A DNA stretch of 64,000 nucleotides from Chrysopilus asiliformis (taxonomy: Eukaryota > Arthropoda > Insecta > Diptera > Rhagionidae): positions 5,500,001-5,564,000 of the forward strand of contig OZ035961.1 of the NCBI GenBank assembly GCA_964034945.1, in the 5' to 3' direction. The translations under genes and the position numbers were made by a program. This document shows positions 10,673 to 23,630 of this stretch, piece after piece (the first letter of the stretch is position 1; each line of letters begins with the position of its first letter). Below the pieces are notes generated by a model. The model was not told where the DNA came from, made no database searches, and saw only the letters and a list, made by a program, of their open reading frames with translations.

Positions 10673-13600
10673 ATAGGTTAGAATCATTTTGTTCGTAAAA
10701 ATAAGTGATTTTCACGACTTCTTGTCGATTGAGTTTAGATTCGGCCATCTTGAATTGGGAAATGTCAAAAAATTCCATGAAATTTCTGCATTGAAATCTT
10801 TCATGAAATTTCTTTCTGAATTTTTTTTTCGCCACCAGCTCAAGCTTTCATTGGTCAATGATTGGGAAAAAAATTCTTGGAGTAAAAAATCGTAAATCAC
10901 TTATGGAACACAATCACTGCGAAGCGACTCAACTGAGTCACTCACATATTTTCTGAGCGTAACATAACTTCACTCAATAGCTGAACAATTGTCCGATTGT
11001 GAAATGAAGCGATTTCATAACCTCTATGAAATCGTTAACACACATGAGTCGATTTCAAGTAAAAATACCGACGCAAAAAAATGGTATTTTTTATTCCTAT
11101 AATACCATTTATTTGCGGTGTGTTCAGGAAACAATTAGTGCTCTAAATGAGCGGTTTTTTGACAACTACTGTGCTGCTACAGCGCTGCTCAAATCGCAGA
11201 AAGCACCCATTGAGATTTATTTATGTTTAAAAATACCGATTTTTAAAATTTATAATACTGTTTAAAAATATTTTTATTTCATTGAAATTAAATCGTTTAA
11301 ATAAAGTAAATATAAAAAAATCCAGATCAAAAATACCGTTTTATTCATAGTAAATTTTGAAATAAATAAATGATAATAAAAATTATTTAACCACCATTTT
11401 AATAGATTTAAGGTAAATTTGTAAATATAGAGAACTTATTTATAAAACGATATTATAGATACGTAATCAAATGGGACCTTAGAAACCAAAAATTATATAT
11501 TTTTAAAAACAAAAAAAAATATTCATTTATAGAATTAATAAAATATTCATATACCAATTTATCAAACTTATAGTATTATATAATTTTAAGTATTTAAAAT
11601 AGAAAAAGCGCATAGCAGCTTATGTATAAAAAGTGAAACAGAACAGAAAGTTTAAAAAAAGTTGACTCGAAACATAATTAATTGCAAAAACTAGTTTCAA
11701 ACTTATATTAGTCAAATAAATTATGAAGGAAATACTCTCATAACAATAATATTATTAGTTAATTTTTTGATGCCAAGCAATATTCTTAAAATAAATAATG
11801 ACGGATAGATGCAACAATAAAATTAAAGAAAAAACATATTTAGCTTATTATATTTTTAGCAGCTTTTTGAATTTTAATCGATATTTTTTTTTTCTTTATC
11901 TGTCCATAAGACTAATAGGAAATAGCAAGGAGTTTAATTGAATATAATAAATAGAAATAGGAACAAATCTAATTACAGGACAGACATTTATGAAACCTAT
12001 AAACAAAAGTAAATTATTCAAATACAAGTTAACCGGCAAATAATCAACGCTTACAGCTAGTCAAGTGAAAATCAAACCAAATATTGATTTTGAAATATTT
12101 ACAATAGAATGTAAATATGGCAATATTCAAAAAAAAAATTTCATGAGTAAATTAAGAAATATTCAAATGATTCAATAATGCAGCAGCCAAACTCAATTAT
12201 ATTAAAAAAAAAAGACAGTATAATAGAACCTCTGATACTTTATGATTTTCTCAAAATAGATGTTTAGATAAAGTAATTCTTAGTACAAAACCCAAATAAA
12301 TATTAAAAAATAAAATATGAAATTATATTTAGAAGTCAATATATTATATATTTATTCATATATTGTCATATATAGTGAAGACTTTTTTTAGTTTTTCAAA
12401 ACGATAATATCTTTTGTTGATGAGTCAGGTAGAAAAGTATAAAGCAATAATATAAAACAATATTTAACTAAAATATAGAATAAATATTTTACGATTATTT
12501 GCATTTTCAACAATTAAAAGACATAAAACTATAAATAAATGCAATTAAATATACGAGTATAAAACTTGATTGGAGAACGATATGTTGTTTAGAATATTTT
12601 CTAAGCATTTATCTATAATCTCTAATTACCCTTGTATTAACTTAGCCCTCCGAAAAATTAAGAAAAAAAAACATAATATGAAAAGCAAATAACAATTTAA
12701 TTTCACGATAATGGAAAAACTATGGAAAAAATGAAAGAAAAAAAAACATTTTCAGAATATTAAAAAATGAATTTTTTTTTAAAACAAAATCAAATGAAAC
12801 AATTTTAATGAAATTTACATCTTCTAATTTGATATGATTTTTTGCAATACTCGGAAATTCTCTTTTATCTCAATATCTTATATTAGTTTTAATAAATCCT
12901 TTTTATTTATGACTTTTTATTCGTTTTCTTTAAAACTTTACTTTTTTTGGAAAACCAAAAAAAAACTCTGTTTAAAAAATGCGCTGTAATAAACAGTTTC
13001 AAACAAGAGATATATAAATGAATTATGTAATTAAATGAAATATTTTGTTTGTGAACCAATGGAAAATAGTAGTTCTTGAAATATTAATTTTAATTTACTA
13101 AAATATTAATGAAAATAAAAAACTCTTCAAAAATAAAATACAAAACTTTGTTATTGATTTTATAATTGCACTATTTATTAATTTCGATTTCAATGTTTTT
13201 TTTTTTTATTAAATTAATATTGGTTAATTTTAATTTTTTTTTTATTTATCTAAAATTTATTTGAAGGTTTTTATTATTCTCTTTGAACAATCAACGTTTA
13301 TTTAGTTTGCTTTTATTTTTAAATTTCTAACTTTTACGTTTTTATTATATTCCCTTCTATTAAAATCTGCGTCAATTATTTAGAATATCGTTTGCTTATC
13401 TATATTAATATATAAATCATATGGCAACTCTTCTCAACTGCAACAGTTCTACGATAATATTTTAATTCTCGCACATTCTGCCGGATTATTTAATGTGTTG
13501 TCGTTGTGTAACAATTATAAAGTTTTCTTACTCTACTATTTCATGGAGAACGACAAAAAAAAATCACTTTGAGGGACGATTTTCATCTACTCATTTTTTC

Positions 13601-13953
13601 ATTTGTTTTTTTTTTTATATATATATATTTTAAAGTCAGAGAGTCATAATAATATTTAAATAATTAGATTTTAATTTTTTTAATTTATTATAATCATACC
13701 GTTGTGTGTTACCGACAGAAACTAGTTTTGAAACCGAAACTCTAATTTTTAGTCGAAACAGGCCGAAGCCGAAACATTTTTATCTTTTTATCTAGATAAT
13801 CACAACCAAAAATTAAAAGAAACTTTCTTCTCTCTTATCGATGTATCCTAATTTTCAGGCACACAAAAATTATATTTTATGATTTTTTTCGTACGGCTCC
13901 GCTTTGCCTTTACACTGCTCTGATCCCGGAGTAGACGTTACTCAAGAGTGCTT

Positions 13954-14705
13954 AAGCTTGGTGCAAAGATATTAATACCCAGTTGACATTAGCTAGTACA
14001 TAAGCTTGGTGCAAAGATATTAATGCCCAGTTGACATTAGTGCGAACGCACACGGTTCATCTCGTCGCGGCAACTTTTGGTCCTCAAAATGCCTTTCCGA
14101 CGTACACGCTTCTTCACTTTTTAGTAACAAAAACTTGCATACAACAAGCGATCGCTCATGTGTGTGTGTGGTTCTCATATATGTGTTGTATTTCCAGCTC
14201 ATTCCCTTTCTAGCTAGCACCGAGGCAACATCAATTGCCACAATAGAAATTGCCAACAATCGAAGAATAAGGACTGGTAATTTGTTATTTACCTACCTAC
14301 CTGAAAAATAAAACTACCTGCAATTGGTATTTCACTATTTGCACTCAATTTTTGTTTATTTGGGATATGTTTACAAGTCGGTGGCTAAGCACCGACTGAC
14401 TCAATGAAATTACGCACACATGCATGCTGACGTGCTACACGAGCGACTTCGTTTGTGTGCGTTAAAGAAGACGAGAAGAACACTTTTCGAGTGGTGACTT
14501 TTCCCCTCTTGCCGCACTCGTTTCTTTCCTACAATGGTGAAGTTGCGGCATGCTGATGACCGAAATTTGCTCCGTGTACGCCCTCGCTTAGGCTAGTTAA
14601 TAGTAGCTAGCAACCTGGACAAAAGTTGAATGTTTCCAACCAGTTTGATACTAGTTTTTTCCTAGTTACCAGACACTGCCAACCCTAAGTGTCAACCAGG
14701 CATAA
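13954..14705. repeat. Degenerate composite repeat region with short tandem duplication
   Basis: A segment of about 48 bp containing AGCTTGGTGCAAAGATATTA and CCCAGTTGACATTAG occurs twice in tandem (from 13956 and 14004). The CCCAGTTGACATTAG stretch is met in inverse near 14685-14700 (GTCAACCAGGC). It also resembles the ends of the element at 30959-31128. Parts at 14.05-14.2 and 14.45-14.55 kb look like a decayed relative of the Harbinger-like element at 23261. Boundaries are approximate. Confidence 0.4.
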
Positions 14706-14970
14706 GCGAAACCTCTAGTAATGGCCGTATTCCATTTTATTTGGAGTATACTCTGGAATAGATATCAAAAGACTTTGAAATACACTGAACTACTTCAAAC
14801 AACACTGCAGAGCAGTTGGGGAGTAATATTTTTGGGGCAAAAAACTCTTTGAGGATGTATCAATGGTGTATTTTGGAGTAGACTTTTTTCGAGTCCAGAT
14901 TATACTACAATTTAAACAGAACACGGTGAAATCATTTGTAAGGTTTAATATTTGAGTTACAAGAATTGTA

Positions 14971-15262
14971 AGACTGTGTTTACATTGGGATTCACTTTGA
15001 GGCGGGGCACGTCTTTCGTCATTTTTTTGCCGTGTGCACACGGTTCGCTTCATCTGGATTCACTAAACCAGTTTCATCAACAAAACTAAATACAAAGGTT
15101 TCAACGACCAGACTCAAAAACCGGTTTGGGACCGACAATTTTAAGTGAATCTAAACTTCGCTCGCTCTTTTTGGTTTCCCTCCCCACTGCGTCCCTCACC
15201 ATCACTTGGCCGGAGCGAATGACGTGCCGCCTCAAAGTGAGTCCTAATGTAAACACAGTCTA
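14971..15262. mobile_element. MITE, ACTGTGTTTACATT family
   Basis: The ends AGACTGTGTTTACATTGGGA and, inverted, GTAAACACAGTCT form roughly 40-bp imperfect terminal repeats that include a TTTGAGGCGG stretch. Inside the right arm are the same TCCCCACTGCGTCCCTCAC and TTGGCCGGAGCGAA strings seen in the fold-back element at 26400-26566, so the two belong to one family. No coding capacity is present. Confidence 0.75.
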
Positions 15263-18060
15263 AGATGTTGCTAAAGGTCAAGGGTATGTTTAGAGTGTCG
15301 CTAAAATTAAGTAGTAAATATCATTACACACTTCAGTTAATCTGCATTACAATAATTTCCAGTTGGATTTGTTTTTACTTGCAGAATAAAGTTTCATTTT
15401 TTGAATATTAAACAAATTGACTCTCTGACTTAGTTTTAAAATTTTTACATTTTTACTTACGCATGACTGTAATTTTTATCCAGAATTCTTAAACGTATTT
15501 ATACTTTAAAAATTTCCTCTTTTTATCAAAGATAGTTTTTTTAAAAAAAATTTATTGGAGAAATAAAAAACACAGACACAGACTATTCACATTAAGGAGG
15601 TTTCAAATTCTATATAACAGTTCAATAAATATATAGTCAATATTTAAGTCACGTATATTAAATTTTTATTCATTCTTATACCTTTAAAAATTCTTTAAAT
15701 GAACACATTTTATTAAATTGATTAATCAATAACCCTGAAATTCTCAAAGAAAAATATTTTTTACTTTATGTTTGATTTTTACGAACAACAATTTTGTTTT
15801 ATTTTTAAAATTCTCTATAATCATCTGCATTCATTGCTTTAAAATACTTTTTTTAATTATTTATTTTGCTTTCTTTTATTAATCATTAATTAATCAAAAA
15901 AAAAATTGATTGTATTTCAAATAAATTAATTATAAAAGTGGAATTCGTGAGTTCATTTGCTTGGAAAATTTATATCTCAAGTTTTTTTTTTAGATATCTC
16001 TATTACTCGTTAAAACAGTCTTTTCTTGTAAAACTGATAAGGATAACTCTCACTTTTTTTTACAATACTTCTGACATAAAGAAATATTTATTTATATAGA
16101 AAAATAAGAACTTACGCTTTTGCTTTTCGGAAAAAGGTTTTTTTTTTTAGTTTTTGAATAATTTTTAACATAATTTATTTAATTTCATTAAATTGTTGTT
16201 TGATTTATAATACAAAAATGGTTAAAATTACAACTGAATCATTTTGCACTTAACCAAAATGAAAGACTCTGAATCCGTTGTAAAAAAAATTTCTTTTTTA
16301 TCGCTTTGTTAAGGAATTAAATGTTTAGCGGCTGTGCTGAAATGTAAATTAACTGAAAAACAAAAGAAAAACACAGTTGATCGTATGCGAAAATTTTCTT
16401 CTGAGACAATCAAAGGAAATAAACTTAAGCGAATGGCAGTATCTTTTTTTAGCCCTTCTGTCCCTGGGTAATCTTACTAAAAATCTTTTATAAAATCCTT
16501 ACTAGCTTAATTGCAAATATATACAGGGATCTAGCCTTACTTTTATCAACCCCAATTCTCTTGCCAAAAATTGCAAAAAAAAAATACTCGAATTCTACTG
16601 AAAACTACGTCGACCATACAAGCAAAGAAACATATAAAAAATTTGAGATAGCATATTTAATAGATAAATCGTTAACATAATTAGATATTTAAAAAAATTG
16701 AAATTCATTTTAAGAAAAATCTCGTCTCTAAATTGAATTCATAAATCATTAAAATAAATTCATTTATAAAAATTATAATACAAAAAATAACTGAAAAAAT
16801 CAATCAATTAAAAAAATCATAATAACTGGCATTTTATATATATTATTATTATTATAAATCGCTATAAACTTTAATTTTGGTGCTGGTTGGTGTTCATTTA
16901 TTTATTTAATTATTTATATATATAAAAATCGTTTTTCTCTAATATTTTTTTTTAAATTATTATTTATTTATATTTTTTTCTTCTTCGGCAAAATGTACAT
17001 TAAAAAAAAGAAAATAAATAATATTAATTTCTAATAGGGACTGTAATGGATATTATTTTATATTATAATCGTATATATTTTTTTTTGTTAAAAAATCAAT
17101 TGAAATTTTGTACACTCATCATAAATTTTTATGACTTTCTATCAAATAATTGGTTAATTCATAAATTAAACACACATACACACACACACACACAGTTTAA
17201 TATCTTCTTTTACAACTGACTACACTATTTTTTTTTAAGTTTTAATTGGAAAATTTGAAAATATCTTTTAACAATAAATAAAGGAAATTAAATAACTTTT
17301 TTTTAAATATATATAAAATATGTTTAAAGGTTCAAATAACATATTAAAATTAATATTATTTTTTTATTTATTTAATAAAAATTAAATATAATGGAGAAAC
17401 TTCATACAAACAACTAAATGCATATTACTTAAATCTTTTTGTGAATAGAAAGTGGTTGTTGTTTACAGAAAAAAAAATACACATACACATCTTTTATTTA
17501 ATTAATTCTTTAAAAAATATTTATTTCACTTAACTCTTGATCAATTCGGCATTATATTTGTATTTGTTTCAGTCAATAATATATACATATTTTTTTTTTA
17601 ATAAAATGAGCAAAATTTGAGCAAATTTCAGTATTTAAACAATCTTTGACTTTTAACTTTTAAGTTTTTTTTTTGTACAAAAGCTAAATAAAAAGTTTAA
17701 TTGGTAAATACTATTTTTTAATAAAAATTTATTTCTTTTTTGAACCAAAAACAATAGTTAAAAAGCACAGAATATATATTTTTTCTTTCAAAATCATGTA
17801 TAGAATCGATTTAAGCAGCTAAATAATAATAATAAATTTTTTGGCATTTCTTTCTCTCTTTGGAAAATCCATTTTTTTTTTAAATTTTACGACTTGTTAT
17901 TTGTCGTAGATTTTATTATTATTATTTGGTTAATTATTATTTTTTTTTTTAAATTAATATTGGTTCTATTAAAATTATAATTTATTATTTTTATAATTTT
18001 TATTTCTTGTGAATCACCAACAAAAATTTTTTTCTTTTCGCGTATGTTATGTGTTTGCAG

Positions 18061-18461
18061 GCTCAAAGGCCTGGCACATGCGGCTCACATTTGAACGTCT
18101 ATCTGGTGGATGCAATCTACATCGCTGCAAATTATGTGGTAAAGTGGTAACGCATATACGTAACCATTATCATGTACATTTTCCTGGACGTTTTGAATGT
18201 CCATTATGCCGTGCAACATATACACGTAGTGATAATTTACGGACACATTGCAAATTCAAACATCCAATGTATAATCCGGATACAAGAAAATTCGATAATA
18301 TTATGTCTGTGGCGGCTGCGGCTGCCTCACAATCACCGACAGCAACACAAATAGCGGCTGCATCACAAGCAGCAATGGCTGCCGCAGCAGCAGCTGCTGC
18401 TAGCGCTTTTAATGCTGCCGCTGCCCAACAGCAATCACAAAGTAATTCAACATCCGAATGA
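18061..18461 (+). CDS. fru: fruitless: alternative terminal zinc-finger exon 2 (tentatively type C)
   Basis: Terminal coding exon entered in phase 1 after GTGTTTGCAG. The junction glycine is followed by SKAWHMRLTFERLSGGC. It adds 133 residues to a TGA at 18459. Two C2H2 fingers occupy about residues 23-40 (C-X2-C-X9-H-X3-H, HIRNHYHVH) and 47-68 (C-X2-C-X12-H-X4-H, THCKFKH). A conserved-looking MYNPDTRKFDN stretch follows, then a tail rich in Ala and Gln. The finger sequence matches my memory of Drosophila Fru type C. The finger residues differ strongly from the other two exons, so a different DNA target is expected. The exon is notable for what follows the TGA: the same frame stays open to 19071, described as a separate feature. 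Confidence 0.92.
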
Positions 18462-19073
18462 TATAGCCAGTACCTGAGCTGGAACTACACAAATATGTTA
18501 AGCTCAGCAACAAATTCGTTTCTATGGAATCTCGATCATCATCACCATCATCATCATGTTGATCATAATGATGTTGCTGATGATGATATCGACGATGTTG
18601 ATGATGATGTTGCCAATGATAATGTTGATGAATTCGACTATATCGATAATCACAATTCAACACATTCAAAGTCTGCAACTTCGAACACTGCACATGGAGT
18701 TGGAATTATGGGCATTGGCAACACCAGAAATTTAATACGACATAATAGGGATGTTGATGCATCATCAAAGATCACCAAAACTTCGATCCCATTATCAACA
18801 TCAGCATTATTAACATCATTGGCAGCATTATCAACAGTATCGTCGCAATCAGCAGCAACAACAACAACAGCAATAGCGTCATCGTCAAATTCAGCAACAA
18901 CAACAATTACATCATCGAATAAATTTACAAACTGTTCAACAACTTCTACAATTTCAATGACAACAACAACAACAACAACACCAACAGCAACAACCGCAAA
19001 AACAACGCCATCGTCAACATCAACAATAACAGCTAATAATGACATCGATTTAGTGCGGAAACGTCTGACTTAG
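18462..19073 (+). CDS. In-frame open extension after the fru exon 2 stop (possible readthrough tail or separate ORF)
   Basis: After the TGA at 18459-18461 the same reading frame continues for 203 sense codons until TAG at 19071. The first twelve codons run YSQYLSWNYTNM, and the first ATG of the segment, at 18495, is itself in frame. The predicted segment has a seven-His run, an Asp-rich stretch (DDDIDDVDDDV), a more complex middle (GIGNTRNLIRHNRDVDASSK) and a Ser/Thr-rich end built partly from ACA repeats. In this AT-rich DNA an open frame of that length, in phase with the upstream exon, is unexpected. It could be a C-terminal tail reached by stop-codon readthrough, a lineage-specific premature stop in an older, longer exon, or chance openness favoured by low-complexity repeats. 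No domain is recognised, and translation is not proven. Confidence 0.4.
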   Translation, partial: YSQYLSWNYTNMLSSATNSFLWNLDHHHHHHHVDHNDVADDDIDDVDDDVANDNVDEFDYIDNHNSTHSKSATSNTAHGVGIMGIGNTRNLIRHNRDVDASSKITKTSIPLSTSALLTSLAALSTVSSQSAATTTTAIASSSNSATTTITSSNKFTNCSTTSTISMTTTTTTTPTATTAKTTPSSTSTITANNDIDLVRKRLT

Positions 19074-19526
19074 ATAGACATTTTTAAAATATTACATTAT
19101 TGTTTCTATATATATATATAAATTTTAAACGTATATATCTATATATATACAAATAGATAAAAGCATCACATCCAAAGTATCAATGAAATCGATTTTATGT
19201 AAAAACTAAAGCACTTTATATCTACTCAACTCAACAGCCGATCAAATCGGTAAGCCAAATTTTAGTCAATTAAGTCTAAACACATATTTTAAAAACAAAA
19301 TTTTCTGTAATTTTCATTATTAACTTTCTTTTGATATATGAATTTTTCCGGTTTTTTTTTTTTTTTTTTTTTTTTGAAAATTAAGATATTTATCATCACG
19401 TGAGCTGAATTTTCAACATGTGCTAAACCTTTTTTTCAACCCTTGTCAAATTTAAATTTTAGGAAGAATTAGCTTTTTCAGTTTTTCCATGGGCCATTTT
19501 AAAGCACAAATTATTTTCCTGATGTA

Positions 19527-19780
19527 AATTGAGGCCTTCAGCGCAATAACGGACCAACCCACATGTCGAAATCCTGAATTTTTTTGTGTTTGAATCACTA
19601 TTGCGAGTGAGTTTTTAGATAAAAATGTTTGGATACACAAAAGAACATTTCAACATTGAGTAATAAAGTCCACACAATTTTCTTTTCCAAAAATTTACAG
19701 TCAATAATAGTACAAAAGTGGAAAAGCTTCAAAAACTCGATTATGTGGCTTGGTCCGTTATTGCGCTAAAGGCGTCAATT
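19527..19780. mobile_element. MITE, TTTAGCGCAATAACGGACC ends
   Basis: The ends AATTGAGGCCTTCAGCGCAA and, inverted, TTGCGCTAAAGGCGTCAATT bound 254 bp. The interior is clearly homologous to the 4863-5079 element read in reverse, for example the shared TTGAATCACTATTGCGAGTG. Its terminal repeats differ from that element while matching each other. No coding capacity. Confidence 0.75.
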
Positions 19781-19852
19781 CAAGGCACCTTTCCGAATGC
19801 CCTGGGGGAAAAATATCAATACCTCTGGAAAAGATTTATATGATTGCAAATA

Positions 19853-19938
19853 TAGTGAAACCTGTATAAGCCGGAGATCGGTCTAAACCGGATAAATTTC
19901 CTGGTCCCATGCAAGTCCGGCTCATACAGGTTTCACTG
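19853..19938. mobile_element. 86-bp TA-target MITE (pogo/mariner type)
   Basis: The right end, inverted, reads CAGTGAAACCTGTATGAGCC. The left end reads TAGTGAAACCTGTATAAGCC, with its first C changed to T. TA dinucleotides flank both sides. Short CAGT-starting ends with TA duplications fit the Tc1/mariner/pogo superfamily. The core is non-coding. Confidence 0.75.
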
Positions 19939-22900
19939 TAATTATAAACAAATTCCAGCGGTTTTATTTATTAAAAAATCATTTTGCAAATCAAATTAGG
20001 TTTTTCCAGATCAATATCAACTTCTTACAGATCAAATTAACCATTTTGCAAATCAAATTCAAAATTTGTAATACATTTTTGATGTTTTCGGAAAAAACGA
20101 ATTTTGATTCAAAGTCAGAAATATTCTTAATTTATGACCATATCTGATTTTTTTGAACTCGATAATGCTTCACAAAAATCAACATATCACAATCAAAAAA
20201 AGCCAAAAAAAATGTTAAAGCAAATCTGATTTGTAAAGTGATTAATTGGAGTTGTAAAAATCTGAATTTATTTTGTAAAACGCTGAATTCAATTTGCAAA
20301 ATGATGGCTTTGATCTGAAAAGGCTGTATCTAGATTAAAAAATCATAATAGTCTTTAAAATTTATACTAAGGTTCTTACACTATTTTTCATCTAAAAATT
20401 TATTGAATATTGTTTTCTAAATTTCATGCTACGTACAAAGAAATCCTTTTAAAAAAATGGATATCATTCGTGTTTTACAACACACTTTGGATAAAAGTTT
20501 TTCTGCAATTAAATTTTCTCTTGCCTCGAATGGTATCTGACTAATTAATTTCTTAAGCATTTCCAAAATTTTTAGTGTTTGAATTTTGGCAAATTCAAGA
20601 ATTACAGCTCAGAAATGAAACATTCACTGTCCTGATCCCTAAAAGCTTTACAATTAATTACAATTTAAAGCTCGATTTTAATTTAGTTTTGCCGAAAATT
20701 GATTAATTTAGCCCATGAACCCGTTGTTCTTTGTGTGGTTCTTTCTCAAATCGCAATCTACAAAAAACCGGGTTTTTTCGGGCCTTCAATCGGATTTTGG
20801 GGAAAAATAGAGTGCTGTCGTTCCATCACTGAAAAATTTCAGAAAAAAAACTCGTTACATTATTAAATCAAAAAAAAATGCAGTTAGCAATATTTTAAAA
20901 AAATACCCAACATTTCTCTTAAAAAAACAAAAAAACTACGTTTAATAAACGAACTTTTAAAATAATTGGGCAATTTTTTCTAACTTAATTTCAGAATAAA
21001 AAAAGGTTTTTCATGAATTGTTTATTAAAATAGTCACATATAAATTTATAAAATCGCATTTTTTCGTAAATTTTTTCGCTGTTGAATATTCGAAAATGAA
21101 ATTTACTTGTTTAAAAATTAAATGTAAAATATAATCAACATGGTCAACAAAAAAACGCTCACTATCAACCATCAACACGTTGACAATTGCATGTTTGGGG
21201 ATCAAATTGCCTAAGATAAATTCATACTCGTTCTTTGAACATTTTATTCTACTTTTAAGAGTCCACTGTCCGAAATTAATTATTGCCAACTTTTCATACA
21301 ACAAAATTGAAATATCTTTATTTATTTATTGTATTTATCAATGGTGTATTTTAAAATAACTGTAAAATGACTTCCAAGGATACAAAACTCGAATAAAGTC
21401 CAAAAGATCACAGTTGTTACACCAATAGACAAAATTCTTCATACACTTTCGGGATATTTTATAATTGTGCCAATGAATCTTATTTTATAATCCTTTGCAT
21501 AAATTCTAAAAAAACTAAACTTTAAGATATTGCCAAAAAAAAAATCTACCAGGGAAACGTGATGAGATTGAGTGGATCGTATTGTGCTTTACAAAATTTT
21601 TAAAAAACGCAATTGAATTACTTTTTTTAATAAATTCTGCACCTGACTTTTATTTGAATATATAAATTGAACTAAAATAAAACAAATTATATTAAAGAAA
21701 TTAAAATGTTCGAGGCCTTCTAAAAAATTCATAAATAAGACATAATTTTTGAATATAATTTTCAAAGTAAATGTATTCTTAAAATTAGAAGTTTCGAATC
21801 TAAAATATTATCCAATTCTTACTAAACAAAAAAACATATAAATATAACAAGAGATTTTTGAAATCTTGATCAATTTAATGTAAAATTTTAACTCAAGACA
21901 ATTTAAATCAGCATTTCACTAAATGGATTTTACATATATACATATAGACACATTATGTAAATACGATAATTAATGATTACAATTTAAATAAAACTACGAT
22001 GTATAATTTTGTGAAAAATTAAATTTTTCAACGTTGACTCATTTATAAATAGCAAAAATTAAATTTTTATTACATATATAATAAAAATTATATTATATTA
22101 ATTAGGTATTTAAAATCAAAAAAAAAAAACTTAATTAAAAACTATGCCAGAATTTTAAAAACTCTTTTGTAAAGTGTAAAATTTAGAATAACATCTTTTT
22201 TGTATGTAAACACTAAAAAAACTAAATAAAAATTCCTTGAAATAATTATTTAATTAATTCTAAAATATCAAAAGAAAAGAAAATAATTGTTTTTATGTCG
22301 AAATCGCCGATAAAAAGTAATTAATATTTAATTATAAAAAAAAATCTCTTTTTATATTCTAACGAAAACGAAGAAAATTGCAATTCAATTAAATTTGATT
22401 ACCTGCTGAAAGTTTTTAGAATTCGATTTTACACAACAAAACACACTGAAATTCATAATACACACAAACAAAATACACACACGCAAATTTAGTGAGAATT
22501 CAATAAGAATCATGCAAAATATGAAATCAATTTTTTTTAAATAAATCTAAATATTGAAATATAATTCAAAAGTTATTTAAATGTTATCAAAAGAAAATTT
22601 AAAATATATTAAAATGAAATTAGAATATAATAAAATACAAAGAGAGGAAATCATATTAATATAAAATTATATTTACAAAAAAAAATAAAAAGAAAATTAA
22701 TTTACTAAATTTAAATAAAAGAGAAATGAATACACAAATCGTATATATACATACATAGATATATTTTTTATATAAATGTTGATTTATTTTTATGTTAACT
22801 ATATATTTGTCATTTAATAATGATTCAATTTTTAATAGAATTCTATTATATTATATTAATTATATATACACACACATGAAATCATTGCAATATTTGAATT

Positions 22901-23260
22901 AACTGTTACTCGGTTATTAACCATTGTTAATTATTTATTAATTTTTTTTTTAATTTTGAGAACAGAATTACATAGCTGCAAATTCACTCATTAATTACAA
23001 TTAGATATGGGACCTTAAAAAACGGTTAAATCATAAATTTTCTTAGAAAATAAAAACTATTTCCGATCAATCACTGTAGGACGTCATTAATAGATATACA
23101 AATGTTCTCTTAAGCCGGACAAATGAGTGATTTGGCTATCTGATACCCCTTTTCAGGTAAATCGACACGAATGTGTGATAAAATTCTCTAGGCTTGGCCA
23201 CACACAAGCAATTAGGCGTAATAAGTCGAAAAGTTTATTTGTAAACCACAGTGTATGCCT

Positions 23261-23630
23261 CTAAGTCTGGTATTACACTTGGCTTAAGTAAGCCGGCAAC
23301 TTTTGGGCTTAATAAGCCAATGTGCTTACATTTGTGACTTAAATAAGCCAATCCTGTTTGCATATGCTACACAAGTTTACATAGGTGTGTGTGGACTCAA
23401 ACCATTGAAATTGCTGTTGCTCATATACTTCCCAAGATCTTTACTTGCTGACGGTCAGAACGGAAATGATTTCTGCCTACTACTTTTCCCAAACCGGTTC
23501 ACACGCTTTGCATGTGTGCAGATTGTCGATAAGCCATGATTTCGAGTGGCAACTTTTCCCTCCGCAGTCGTTTCTCCCGAAAATCGGATTAAGTAAGCCC
23601 GAAAGTTGCCGTGTGTAATACCGCGCTAAA
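23261..23630. mobile_element. Harbinger-like MITE, copy 1
   Basis: This element of about 370 bp has imperfect ends containing GGTATTACAC, flanked by CTAA on both sides. A 3-bp TAA duplication would fit PIF/Harbinger. The subterminal TTAAGTAAGCC and GGCAACTTT/AAAGTTGCC motifs form a second inverted pair. A close copy lies at 56515-56885. Short open frames inside it are not conserved as proteins. Confidence 0.75.

Larger units (their letters stand above)
8040..18060 (+). other. fru: 3' flank of first zinc-finger exon and intron to the second; no gene seen
   Basis: The first few hundred bases after the stop are A-rich and probably the 3' UTR of the first isoform; no polyadenylation site could be fixed with confidence. 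The rest is very AT-rich, A-biased at about 11.2-12.8 kb and T-biased at 12.85-13.7 and 15.4-18.0 kb. It contains several MITEs listed separately, a tandem repeat of about 48 bp near 13.95-14.04 kb and a CA microsatellite near 17.17-17.19 kb. A fragment at about 9.01-9.03 kb resembles the dispersed TGTCCATAAAATACrTCAC repeat seen again at 41.70 kb. Confidence 0.6.

Noticed and set aside
18409..19045. Minus-strand open frames of 94 and 131 codons opposite the fru extension
   Set aside because: They are the complement of the low-complexity Asp/Thr/His repeats and give poly-Val/His-like peptides with no family resemblance.
23303..23539. Similar predicted peptides at 23.3 kb and 56.5 kb
   Set aside because: They are translations of two copies of the same non-coding Harbinger-like MITE.
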